Source: an uncultured bacterium (GTDB lineage Bacteria > Planctomycetota > Phycisphaerae > Phycisphaerales > SM1A02). Taken from it: a stretch of DNA of 8,393 nt. A program made the translations under genes and the position numbers. The stretch lies in the NCBI GenBank assembly GCA_903918555.1, contig CAIXEV010000177.1, positions 1-8,393 of the forward strand, written 5' to 3'. Below the pieces are notes generated by a model. It was not told where the DNA came from and ran no database searches. It worked only from the letters and a program-made list of their open reading frames with translations. Below are positions 1 to 6,794 of this stretch, piece after piece (the first letter of the stretch is position 1; every line of letters begins with the position of its first letter).

Positions 1-419
1 ACGCGCTCGCGAATGTGCTCGGCGCGCTGCGCCCGACGGTGCCCGCGGGCGGCCGCCTGCGCGTGGTCTTCGGCTGCGGCGGCGACCGGGACCGCACCAA
101 GCGCCCGCGCATGGCGAAGGTCGCCTGCGAAGGCGCCGACGAGGTGATCGTGACGAGCGACAACCCGCGCACCGAGGATCCGCAGGCGATCATCGAGGAG
201 ATCCTCGCTGGCGTGCCGGGCGAGGCGCGCGCGCGCGTCGTGGTCGAGGCCGATCGCGCGCAGGCGATCGCGCTCGCCGTGTCGACCGCGCGCGAGGGCG
301 ACATCATCCTCATCGCCGGCAAGGGGCACGAGGACTACCAGATCATCGGCACCGAGAAGCGCAACTTCGACGATCGCCGCGAGGCCGAGGCGGCGCTGCG
401 CATGCGGATGGCGAAGTAG
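1..419 (+). CDS. murE: MurE, UDP-MurNAc-tripeptide (meso-DAP) ligase, C-terminal part
   Basis: This is the C-terminal part of the cytoplasmic ATP-dependent Mur ligase that adds the third stem-peptide residue to UDP-MurNAc-L-Ala-D-Glu. The gene is cut by the window's left edge; whole codons start at base 3 (A-L-A-N-V-L-G-A-L-R-P). Visible motifs are FGCGGDRD (69-92), the DNPR substrate-selection motif (159-170) followed by TEDP, and GKGHEDYQ (318-341), all diagnostic for the third Mur ligase domain. DNPR is the form known to bind meso-diaminopimelate; lysine-adding enzymes differ there, so meso-DAP peptidoglycan is inferred. The frame ends in TAG at 417-419 after a natural-looking tail (FDDRREAEAALRMRMAK). 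murF follows after 63 bases and lies in the same frame. The catalytic and N-terminal domains are outside the window. Confidence 0.95.
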   Translation, partial: ALANVLGALRPTVPAGGRLRVVFGCGGDRDRTKRPRMAKVACEGADEVIVTSDNPRTEDPQAIIEEILAGVPGEARARVVVEADRAQAIALAVSTAREGDIILIAGKGHEDYQIIGTEKRNFDDRREAEAALRMRMAK

Positions 420-472
420 ACGAGCGGCGCGCGCCGCGCCGATCGTCTGGGTTCTCGGGTTGATCTCTCTTC

Positions 473-476
473 GGAG
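473..476 (+). promoter_or_regulatory. Shine-Dalgarno site of murF
   Basis: GGAG lies six bases before the ATG at 483 in the murE-murF gap. It is one of the few recognisable ribosome-binding sites in the window, supports the ATG at 483, and argues that murF is translated independently of murE even though both share a frame. Confidence 0.55.
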
Positions 477-482
477 TGCAGG

Positions 483-1982
483 ATGGCAAGCGTGTTCCGT
501 GTCCATTGCCCGTCGGTCCAGGCGATCGTGCTCGCAACCCGCGCCGAGGTCGTTCGTCGGCCGGCGCGCGAGGCGACCTCGCTCACGACCGACACGCGCG
601 ACGATCTTCGTGACGCGTGCTTCGTCGCGCTGAAGGGCGAGCGCTTCGATGGCCACGAGTTCGTGGCCGGCGCCGCCGCGGGTGGCGCCGCGTTCGTGAT
701 CGTCGAGCAGCCGCTCTCCGACGAGGCGCTCGCGCAGCTGCCGGCGGGTTTCGGCGTGCTGCGCGTCCGCTCGACGCGCGCCGCGCTCGGTGCGATCTCG
801 CACGCGTGGCGCAAGAGCATCCTCCGTCTTCGCGTGGTCGCCGTGACCGGAAGCGCGGGCAAGACGACGACGCGGCGGTTGATGGAGGGAATCCTCTCCG
901 AGGCCGGCGTCACCCACGCGAGCCCGAAGAGCTTCAACAACGACATCGGCGTGCCGCTGACGCTACTCTCGACGCCCGACGACGCGAACTACCTCGTCGC
1001 CGAGATCGGCATGAACCATCCGGGCGAGATCCTTCCGCTCACCGAGCTCGCGGAGCCGGAGGTCGCGATCATCACGCTCGCCGGGCGGGCGCACCTCGAG
1101 GGCCTCGGCTCGGTCGAGGCGGTCGCCACGGAGAAGGCGTCGATCCTCGCCGGCGTGTCCGCGGTGGGCGTCGGGGTCGTGAACGGCGACAACCCGCCGC
1201 TCGTCGCCGCGGTCGAGTCGCTTGCGGCGGAGGATCGTGGCCCATCGAGGGTCGTGCGCTTCGGAAAGGGCGCGGGCTGCCACTATCGCCTTGTCGGGCG
1301 CGAGACGACGGGATCGGGCCAGGAGATCCTCGTGACGGTTCCGCGCGCCTTCAGGGTCGAGTCTGGCGCCGAGGACGGCGAACTCGTCGGTGAGACGGGT
1401 CCGCGGCGCTACACCCTCGCGATGCCTGGCGAGCACAACGCCCTCAACGCGCTCGCGGCGATCGCCGCGGCGACCGAGATGCACATCCCCGACGAGGCGA
1501 TCCGCCGCGGGCTCGCCAAGGTGGCGGCGTCCGACATGCGGCTCGAGCGCGTCGAGGTGGCGGGGCGGGTCATCTACAACGACGCCTACAACGCGAATCC
1601 CGACGCCATGATCGCGTCGCTCGCGGCCTTCGCAGAGCTGGCTGCGGACGCGCCGCGCCGGGTCGCGATCCTCGGCGAGATGCGCGAGCTCGGCGCCGAC
1701 GCGCGGGTGCTGCACGCCGAGGTCGGCCGTGCGGCCGCTGCACGGCTCGGCGCGGGCGACGCGCTGGTTGCCGTCGGCCCGCACGCCGACGCCCTCGTCG
1801 AGGCTGCGCGGGCCGCGGGCTTCGGCGGCGACCTGCGCGCCGCGCCCGAGTTCTCCGAGTCCTTCGCCGCCGAGAGCGCGGCGGTCGTACCTTCAGGCAG
1901 CGCCGTGCTTCTCAAGGGAAGCCGCGGCGCCCGCATGGAGCGTTTCCTCGAGCCGCTGCGCTCGGCCTTCGGCTCCGCGTGA
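483..1982 (+). CDS. murF: MurF, UDP-MurNAc-tripeptide:D-Ala-D-Ala ligase
   Basis: This cytoplasmic Mur ligase uses ATP to join D-Ala-D-Ala to UDP-MurNAc-tripeptide, giving the pentapeptide precursor. The 499 residues are slightly longer than the usual ~450-470. An N-terminal substrate domain includes VALKGERFDGHEF (48-60). The ATP-binding domain has the P-loop VTGSAGKTTT (121-130), NNDIGVP (from 152), EIGMNHPGE (from 174), HLEGLG and NGDNP. GEHNALNA (316-323) and YNDAYNANPDAM (from 365) belong to the central/C-terminal part, followed by ILGEMRELG and LLKGSRG near the end. These are the full set of MurF motifs in order. The P-loop reads SAGK rather than the more common SNGK, which should not harm nucleotide binding. 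The start at ATG 483 is supported by GGAG six bases upstream and by family length. It ends in TGA; mraY starts 52 bases later. Confidence 0.96.
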   Translation: MASVFRVHCPSVQAIVLATRAEVVRRPAREATSLTTDTRDDLRDACFVALKGERFDGHEFVAGAAAGGAAFVIVEQPLSDEALAQLPAGFGVLRVRSTRAALGAISHAWRKSILRLRVVAVTGSAGKTTTRRLMEGILSEAGVTHASPKSFNNDIGVPLTLLSTPDDANYLVAEIGMNHPGEILPLTELAEPEVAIITLAGRAHLEGLGSVEAVATEKASILAGVSAVGVGVVNGDNPPLVAAVESLAAEDRGPSRVVRFGKGAGCHYRLVGRETTGSGQEILVTVPRAFRVESGAEDGELVGETGPRRYTLAMPGEHNALNALAAIAAATEMHIPDEAIRRGLAKVAASDMRLERVEVAGRVIYNDAYNANPDAMIASLAAFAELAADAPRRVAILGEMRELGADARVLHAEVGRAAAARLGAGDALVAVGPHADALVEAARAAGFGGDLRAAPEFSESFAAESAAVVPSGSAVLLKGSRGARMERFLEPLRSAFGSA

Positions 1983-2034
1983 CGCCCGGACTTTGAAGCC
2001 GCAGGCCGCCGATTCCCGATAGACCAAGCCGCGA

Positions 2035-3225
2035 ATGTTCTACATCCTGACGACGCGATTCCAAGGCTGGCTCGACGAGGCGGGGCTCTACCGCGTCATC
2101 CAGGTCTTCACGCAGCTCGAGTTCCGGGCGCTCGCGGCGGGGTTGTGCTCGTTCCTCCTCGTGATCCTGCTCGGGCCGCGAACCATCGCGTACCTCAAGC
2201 GGCTCAAGGTCGGCGACAACCCCGAGTTCTACAACCAGGAACTCAACAGCCTGAACCACTCGAAGAAGGACACGCCCACGATGGGCGGGATCCTGATCTG
2301 CGGGGCGATCCTGGCCTCGCTCTTCCTCTTCGCCGACTTCGTCCACTCGCGCTATGTGCACCTCTCGATCGTGGTGCTCGTCTGGCTCGCCGCCGTCGGC
2401 GCGTTCGACGACTGGCTGAAGTTGACCGCCGCCCGCCGCGCGGCCGGCACCCGCGAGGGGCTCTTCGCGAAGGAGAAGCTCCTCTTCCAGCTCGGTTGCG
2501 GCGCGCTCGTCGCGTTCTTCCTCTACCAGGCGGCGGATCCGGCGACCAACCCCGCCGCCGTCTCGCTGAACCTTCCGTTCCAGCGGACCTACGAGCCGTC
2601 GACGCTCTCGAACATCGGCGGCGCACTCCTGAACCCGACGGTCATCATCCTCGGGATCGGCTGGTATGTCTTCCTCGGCACCATGTGGATCGCGGGCACC
2701 TCGAACGCGGTCAACATCGCGGACGGCATGGACGGGCTCGCGGCGGGCACCATGTCGATCGTCAGCTTCGTGCTGATGGTGCTCTGCTGGGTGTCGAGCA
2801 ACCAGACAGCCTCGCAGTACCTGCTCGTTCCGTATGTGCCGGGCGCCAAGGAGCTGATGGTGCTCACGGGCGCGATGGGCGGCGCGTGCCTCGGGTTCCT
2901 CTGGTTCAACTGCAACCCCGCGCGCGTCTTCATGGGCGACACCGGCTCGCTCGCGCTCGGCGGCCTCCTCGCCTTCGTCGCCTTCTCGATCCGCCAGGAA
3001 CTTCTCCTGCCGCTCATCGCGGGCATCTTCTACATCGAGCTTGGCAGCACCGCCCTCCAGGTGGCGTACTTCAAGTCGACGGGTGGAAAGCGCATCTTCC
3101 GCTGCGCCCCGATCCACCATCACTTCCACCTCGGCGGCTGGAGCGAGAGCCAGGTCGTCGTGCGGTTCTGGATCATCACCGCGGTCCTCGGCGCGCTTGC
3201 GCTCGTATCCGTGAAGCTGCGCTGA
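2035..3225 (+). CDS. mraY: MraY, phospho-MurNAc-pentapeptide translocase (lipid I synthase)
   Basis: MraY is an integral membrane enzyme that transfers phospho-MurNAc-pentapeptide from UDP to undecaprenyl phosphate, making lipid I. At 396 residues it is somewhat longer than E. coli MraY (360). Signature motifs appear in order: KKDTPTMGG (77-85), the Mg-binding DD of GAFDDWLK (125-126), NAVNIADGMDGLA (224-236), FMGDTGS (299-305, with catalytic-region Asp302) and HHHFHLGGW (361-369). About ten hydrophobic segments are visible, e.g. 33-52, 84-101, 108-124, 151-164, 202-222, 240-253, 277-291, 306-318, 323-340 and 375-393. A hydrophilic loop around 165-195 adds some length. The ATG at 2035 sits the expected ~30 residues before the first conserved helix; no clear Shine-Dalgarno precedes it. 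In many dcw clusters murD follows, but here a class B PBP does. Confidence 0.96.
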   Translation: MFYILTTRFQGWLDEAGLYRVIQVFTQLEFRALAAGLCSFLLVILLGPRTIAYLKRLKVGDNPEFYNQELNSLNHSKKDTPTMGGILICGAILASLFLFADFVHSRYVHLSIVVLVWLAAVGAFDDWLKLTAARRAAGTREGLFAKEKLLFQLGCGALVAFFLYQAADPATNPAAVSLNLPFQRTYEPSTLSNIGGALLNPTVIILGIGWYVFLGTMWIAGTSNAVNIADGMDGLAAGTMSIVSFVLMVLCWVSSNQTASQYLLVPYVPGAKELMVLTGAMGGACLGFLWFNCNPARVFMGDTGSLALGGLLAFVAFSIRQELLLPLIAGIFYIELGSTALQVAYFKSTGGKRIFRCAPIHHHFHLGGWSESQVVVRFWIITAVLGALALVSVKLR

Positions 3226-3267
3226 TTCGCACCGCCCGATCCGCGTCGTCTCGCGTACCTTTCCCAC

Positions 3268-4533
3268 ATGGCATGGATGTCGGACCGACCGAAGCAGGGC
3301 GCACGCCGCGCCTTCAGCCGCTTCGACCGCAGGGTCGGCGCGCTGGCGGTCCTCGCGCTCGGCGTCCTCTGCATCCTGTCGCTCCAGCTCATGCGGCTGT
3401 CGGTGGTCGAGCACAGCGTCCACCGCACGAATGTCGAGCGCTTTCTCGTCACCAAGCGGCTTCTGCCCGCGCCGCGCGGGCGCATCCTCGACCGTCGCGG
3501 AGAGGTGCTGGCGGCCGACCGCGCGAGCTGGGATGTGCTCATCGCGTACGACGCCATCGCAGGCCGCTGGGCGAGCGACATGGCGCGGCGCGAGCTGGTC
3601 GCCGAGCTTGGCCGCTCGCGGTGGCTCGAACTCTCGGCCGGCGAGCGTGCGGCCGCGCTCCTCGAGCGGCAGCGGAAGTTCGACGGCATCCTCGACACGG
3701 TCTACGCCCGCATCATGGAGGCGGGGCGCTTCGATCAGGCGGAGCTCGACCGGCGCCTCGACGCCGTGCTCTCGCGCGCGGCGCGGGAGTCGACCTCGCG
3801 GCGGCAGGCGCTCGCCGAACGCGAGACGCGCCTCTTCGGCGAGGACGCCCGCCTCGCGGACATCGACCGCGAGCGCGTCGCCTCGCAGCGCGGATCGCAT
3901 GTGATTTTGCCCGATGTTCCCGACGAAGTCGCCTTCTATTTCCAGCGCCTCGCGGAGGAGCTGCCCGGCGCCATCGAGGTCGAGCCGTCGACGCGGCGCA
4001 CGCGGCCGTGGGACCAGGTGGTGTTCGACCTTGACCGCTCCGACTTCCCGTCGCCGATCCGTTCGTCGAAGCCCGCCACGGTGACGCTCAATGGCGTCGC
4101 GGATCACCTCGTCGGCACCACGCGTTCGCAGGTCTTCGCCGACGAACTTGCGCGGCGGCCGCTTGTCAACGCAGAGACGGGCGAGATCGTCGACCTCGGC
4201 GGATACCGCGCCGATCGCGATGTCGTCGGCGCGAGCGGCGTCGAGCGCGCGCGCGAGTCGACGCTGCGCGGCCTGCGCGGCGTGATCGAGCGCCAGCTCG
4301 AGCGCGAGACCGAGCGGCGGCTCGATCCGGTTCCGGGCGGCGACACCCGGCTCACGATCGACATTCGGCTGCAGTCGCGCATTCAGGCGCTCTTCGCGCC
4401 CGAGTCGAAGCTCGCGACGATCCAGCAGTACCAGCGGGGCGTCGACCGCGAGGGCAACCCGCGCGGCGGCCCGCTCCCGCTCGGGTACGAGCTCGACGGC
4501 GCCGTGGTGGTGCTCGAGATCGAGACCGGCTAG
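3268..4533 (+). CDS. mrdA: PBP2-type transpeptidase, N-terminal part, ended by in-frame TAG
   Basis: This is the first 421 codons of a class B penicillin-binding protein of the PBP2/MrdA family, which cross-links peptidoglycan on the outer face of the membrane with a SEDS polymerase. Visible are a short basic cytoplasmic tail (1-22), one membrane anchor (about 23-42) and the dimerisation-domain box PAPRGRILDRRGEVLA (67-82). A long charged, probably helical insert follows (about 98-205), then GASGVERARESTLRGLRGV (321-339) and RLTIDIRLQ (361-369). The part ends with the strand GAVVVLEIETG (411-421) that opens the transpeptidase fold, then TAG. Homologues continue here without a break, and this frame does too: the next codons read ILAAVSHPT. 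Alone, this product would lack all three catalytic motifs. No Shine-Dalgarno is evident before ATG 3268; ATG 3277 is an alternative start. Confidence 0.85.
   Translation: MAWMSDRPKQGARRAFSRFDRRVGALAVLALGVLCILSLQLMRLSVVEHSVHRTNVERFLVTKRLLPAPRGRILDRRGEVLAADRASWDVLIAYDAIAGRWASDMARRELVAELGRSRWLELSAGERAAALLERQRKFDGILDTVYARIMEAGRFDQAELDRRLDAVLSRAARESTSRRQALAERETRLFGEDARLADIDRERVASQRGSHVILPDVPDEVAFYFQRLAEELPGAIEVEPSTRRTRPWDQVVFDLDRSDFPSPIRSSKPATVTLNGVADHLVGTTRSQVFADELARRPLVNAETGEIVDLGGYRADRDVVGASGVERARESTLRGLRGVIERQLERETERRLDPVPGGDTRLTIDIRLQSRIQALFAPESKLATIQQYQRGVDREGNPRGGPLPLGYELDGAVVVLEIETG
4531..4533 (+). other. In-frame amber codon interrupting the PBP2 gene
   Basis: The TAG lies between ETG (residues 419-421) and ILAAVSHPT in one continuous frame running 3268-5613 (781 residues counting the amber position). 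PBP2 homologues have an ordinary residue here, as in E. coli PBP2, where TGGVLALVS aligns with TG-stop-ILAAVS. One base change from GAG, CAG or AAG would produce it. No frameshift is involved and similarity resumes at once. The sequence alone cannot separate a read or assembly error, a real nonsense mutation, or suppressed/recoded translation. Confidence 0.9.
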
Positions 4534-4545
4534 ATCCTCGCCGCC

Positions 4546-5613
4546 GTGAGCCATCCGACGATCGCGGACGGCGCGCTGATGTCGGAGGAGCGGCGTGCGC
4601 GCGACGCTCCCGGCATCTTCCGTCCCGTCGAGGGCGTCTATCCGCCCGGCTCGATCCTCAAGCCGATCGTGCTCTGCGCGGCCGCCGCCGAGGGCGTGGT
4701 GCGGCCGGGCGACGAGATCGACTGCAAGGGGCACTACTTCGCGGATCGAAACGACGCGGCGCGCTGCTGGATCTACCGGCCCGCGGAAGGGCGCAGCACG
4801 ACGCATGGCCCGCTCGACGCGCGCGGCGCGCTCGCGCGCAGCTGCAACATCTACTTCTACACGCTCGCCGCGCGCCTCGGTCCGGAGCGGCTCGCATCGT
4901 GGTTCGGACGCTTCGGCATCGGGCGCCCGCTCGGCACCGAGCTTGGCTTCGGAGCGTCCGACTCGGGCGCTCTGCGCGGCGAGGCTGCGGGAATCCTGCC
5001 GACGGAAGCGCAGCTTGCGGAGCTCAAGGAGCGCGGCGACCGCGTGTCGCCTCTCCTGCTCGGCATCGGGCAAGGGCCGCTCGCGTGGACGCCGATGCAC
5101 GCAGCGAACGCCTTCGCGACGATCGCGCGCGGCGGGCGCGTCCTCCAGCCGCACTTCATCCGCGGCGAGGCGCGGGCTCCGGGGGTCGATCTCGGCATCC
5201 CGCGCGCCGCGATCGACGCGGCGCTCGCGGGCCTGCGGGGCTCGGTGAACGAGGACTACGGCACCGGCAACCACATCACGCTCGACGGCGGCGTCCGCGA
5301 GCCGCTCTTTGGGTTCGACGATCTCGATGTCTGGGGGAAGACCGGCACGGCCACGGCGCCGCTTCTCGCGCTCGACGGGGACCGCGACGGGAAGCCCGAG
5401 ACGCGCGTGCGCACCGATCACGCGTGGTTCGTCGGGCTCGTCGCAGAGAAGGGCGGCGCGCCGAGGTACGCGGTGGCGGTGCTGCTTGAGAACGGCGGAT
5501 CCGGCGGCAAGGTCGCGGGGCCCGTGGGCGCGGCGGTGATGCGCGCGATCGCGGCCGAAGGCTATCTCGGCGAGCGCGCCCGCCACGGTTCGGGCGGGGT
5601 GCCCACGCCATGA
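4546..5613 (+). CDS. mrdA: PBP2-type transpeptidase, catalytic part downstream of the amber codon
   Basis: This is the periplasmic transpeptidase domain of the same PBP2/MrdA protein. The first possible start after the TAG is GTG 4546, but similarity already begins at 4534 (ILAA before the Val codon), and no ribosome-binding site precedes either GTG 4546 or ATG 4579, so independent initiation is unlikely. In read-through numbering the motifs are SxxK in YPPGSILKP (nucleophile S462, K465), SxN in ARSCNIYFY (S525, N527) and KTG in VWGKTGTAT (691-694). The complete set means the domain would be active if made. PBP2-specific features are ILPTEAQL, LLGIGQGPLAWTPMHAANAF and the C-terminal VAVLLENGG followed by GPVGAAVMRAI, which match MrdA better than FtsI. 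Without the upstream half the product lacks a membrane anchor or export signal. The TGA overlaps the next gene's ATG (ATGA, 5610-5613), suggesting translational coupling to the SEDS partner. Confidence 0.85.
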   Translation: MSHPTIADGALMSEERRARDAPGIFRPVEGVYPPGSILKPIVLCAAAAEGVVRPGDEIDCKGHYFADRNDAARCWIYRPAEGRSTTHGPLDARGALARSCNIYFYTLAARLGPERLASWFGRFGIGRPLGTELGFGASDSGALRGEAAGILPTEAQLAELKERGDRVSPLLLGIGQGPLAWTPMHAANAFATIARGGRVLQPHFIRGEARAPGVDLGIPRAAIDAALAGLRGSVNEDYGTGNHITLDGGVREPLFGFDDLDVWGKTGTATAPLLALDGDRDGKPETRVRTDHAWFVGLVAEKGGAPRYAVAVLLENGGSGGKVAGPVGAAVMRAIAAEGYLGERARHGSGGVPTP

Positions 5614-6794
5614 GCCCGCGCGCATTCACGCCCGCCGAACTCTACGAGGGCACGGAGCCCGCGCCGCGGCCGCGCGTTCGTCTCGGTTCACCGGCGTGGA
5701 TCTCGGTCGGCGCGGCGCTTGCGCTCTCGATCCTCGGCGTCGTGGCGATCTCGACCACCGAGCCGGGCCTCGCGGCGCGGCAGGCGGTCTACCTCGTGGT
5801 CGGCGTGGCCGCGGCCGCGCTCGCGACGCTCGCGCCGCCCCAGTCGTTGCGGATGGTGTCGTGGTTCGTCCTTGCGCTTGCCGTGGCGCTCCTCGTCTTC
5901 GTCCTGCTTCCCTTCATTCCCAAGTCGATCGTGACGCCGCGCAACGGCGCGCGCGCCTGGATCGACCTCGGCATCGTCGACTTCCAGCCGTCGGAGCTCG
6001 CGAAGATCGCCTTCATCCTCTGCCTTTCGCAGTGGCTCTCGCTGCGCGGAAGCCCGCGCACCGTGCGTGCGCTGCTCGTGCCCGCGCTCCTCCTCATGGT
6101 GCTCGTCGGGCTGATCGTGCTCGAGCCCGACCTTGGTTCGGCGCTCCTCTTCTTCCCGACGATCCTCGCGATGCTGATCGCGGCAGGCGCGCGCTGGCGC
6201 CATGTCGTCACCGCGCTCGTCGTCGCGGCGGCGATCGTGCCGATCGGATACTTCGCGGCGCTGAAGCCGTACCAGCGCGCGCGCATCGACGCGATCGTCG
6301 CGCAGGTGAAGGGCGACACGCGCTTCGAGCGCGACATCGGCTTCCAAGGCTGGCGCGCGATGCGGCTCGTCGGCTCGGGTGGACTCCTCGGAAACGACGC
6401 CGATCACGCGCGCGCGCTCGTCGTCTTCAACGCGCTCCCCGAGGAGCACAACGACATGATCTTCGCCGTCGTCTCGTGCCGCTTCGGCATGCTCGGCGGC
6501 GCCGCCACGCTGATCTGCTACGGCCTGTACCTCTTCGGCGCGCTCGCCGTGGCCGTCTCCACGCGGGACGGCTTCTCGAAGCTCGTCGCCGTGGGCATCG
6601 GTGCGCTGCTCTTCTCGCAGATGGTGGTGAACATCGGCATGACGATCGGACTCCTTCCGATCACCGGCGTGACGCTCCCGTTCGTGAGCTACGGAGGCAG
6701 CAGCCTCGTCGCGTGCTGGGCGCTGACAGGCGTCCTCGTGAGCGTGGGAATCAGGCCGCCTGCGGGCGGAGACAAGGATCCATTCGATGCGTGA
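5610..6794 (+). CDS. rodA: SEDS peptidoglycan glycosyltransferase, RodA type (FtsW/RodA family)
   Basis: This 394-residue polytopic membrane protein of the SEDS family polymerises lipid II glycan strands with a class B PBP partner. After a hydrophilic N-terminus (1-28), about nine or ten hydrophobic segments are visible. Family motifs: NGARAWIDLG then DFQPSELAKIAF (112-135), LEPDLGSALLF (171-181), LPEEHNDMIFAV (276-287) with the conserved Asp282 matching the SEDS catalytic Asp, and NIGMTIGLLPITG then LPFVSYGGSSL. The ITG before LPF (FtsW usually has TKG) and coupling to a PBP2-like gene favour RodA over FtsW; because the operon also holds murE/F and mraY, FtsW cannot be ruled out. Oddities: the usual acidic pair after FAV (EE-x-G) reads SCRFG, and the usual QS-x-AIGSGG reads GWRAMRLVGSGG. 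It overlaps the upstream stop by ATGA and rsmG by 8 bases. Confidence 0.9.
   Translation: MSPRAFTPAELYEGTEPAPRPRVRLGSPAWISVGAALALSILGVVAISTTEPGLAARQAVYLVVGVAAAALATLAPPQSLRMVSWFVLALAVALLVFVLLPFIPKSIVTPRNGARAWIDLGIVDFQPSELAKIAFILCLSQWLSLRGSPRTVRALLVPALLLMVLVGLIVLEPDLGSALLFFPTILAMLIAAGARWRHVVTALVVAAAIVPIGYFAALKPYQRARIDAIVAQVKGDTRFERDIGFQGWRAMRLVGSGGLLGNDADHARALVVFNALPEEHNDMIFAVVSCRFGMLGGAATLICYGLYLFGALAVAVSTRDGFSKLVAVGIGALLFSQMVVNIGMTIGLLPITGVTLPFVSYGGSSLVACWALTGVLVSVGIRPPAGGDKDPFDA
6774..6778 (+). promoter_or_regulatory. Shine-Dalgarno site of rsmG
   Basis: AAGGA lies eight bases before the ATG at 6787, within the last codons of the SEDS gene. It supports 6787 as the rsmG start despite the overlap and the unusual N-terminal extension. 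Confidence 0.5.

Noticed and set aside
1983..2034. Possible promoter or regulatory element in the murF-mraY gap
   Set aside because: The 52-base gap shows no convincing -35/-10 pair, hairpin or repeat; the same is true of the 42 bases before the PBP gene (3226-3267).
2145..4034. A 629-codon plus-strand frame overlapping mraY and the first part of the PBP gene
   Set aside because: It is out of phase with mraY and the PBP gene, which carry all their family motifs; the Arg/Pro/His-rich translation is typical of a frame-shifted shadow.
4534..4581. Independent translation start for the catalytic half of the PBP
   Set aside because: No Shine-Dalgarno precedes GTG 4546 or ATG 4579, similarity to PBP2 begins before both, and the product would have no membrane anchor or export signal.
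1912..5625. A 3.7-kb open frame on the minus strand running under murF's end, mraY, the PBP and the SEDS start
   Set aside because: It lies antisense to well-identified genes, its product is extremely rich in Arg, Glu, Asp and His with no recognisable domain, and long stop-free antisense frames are common in high-GC genes with strong G/C third positions.
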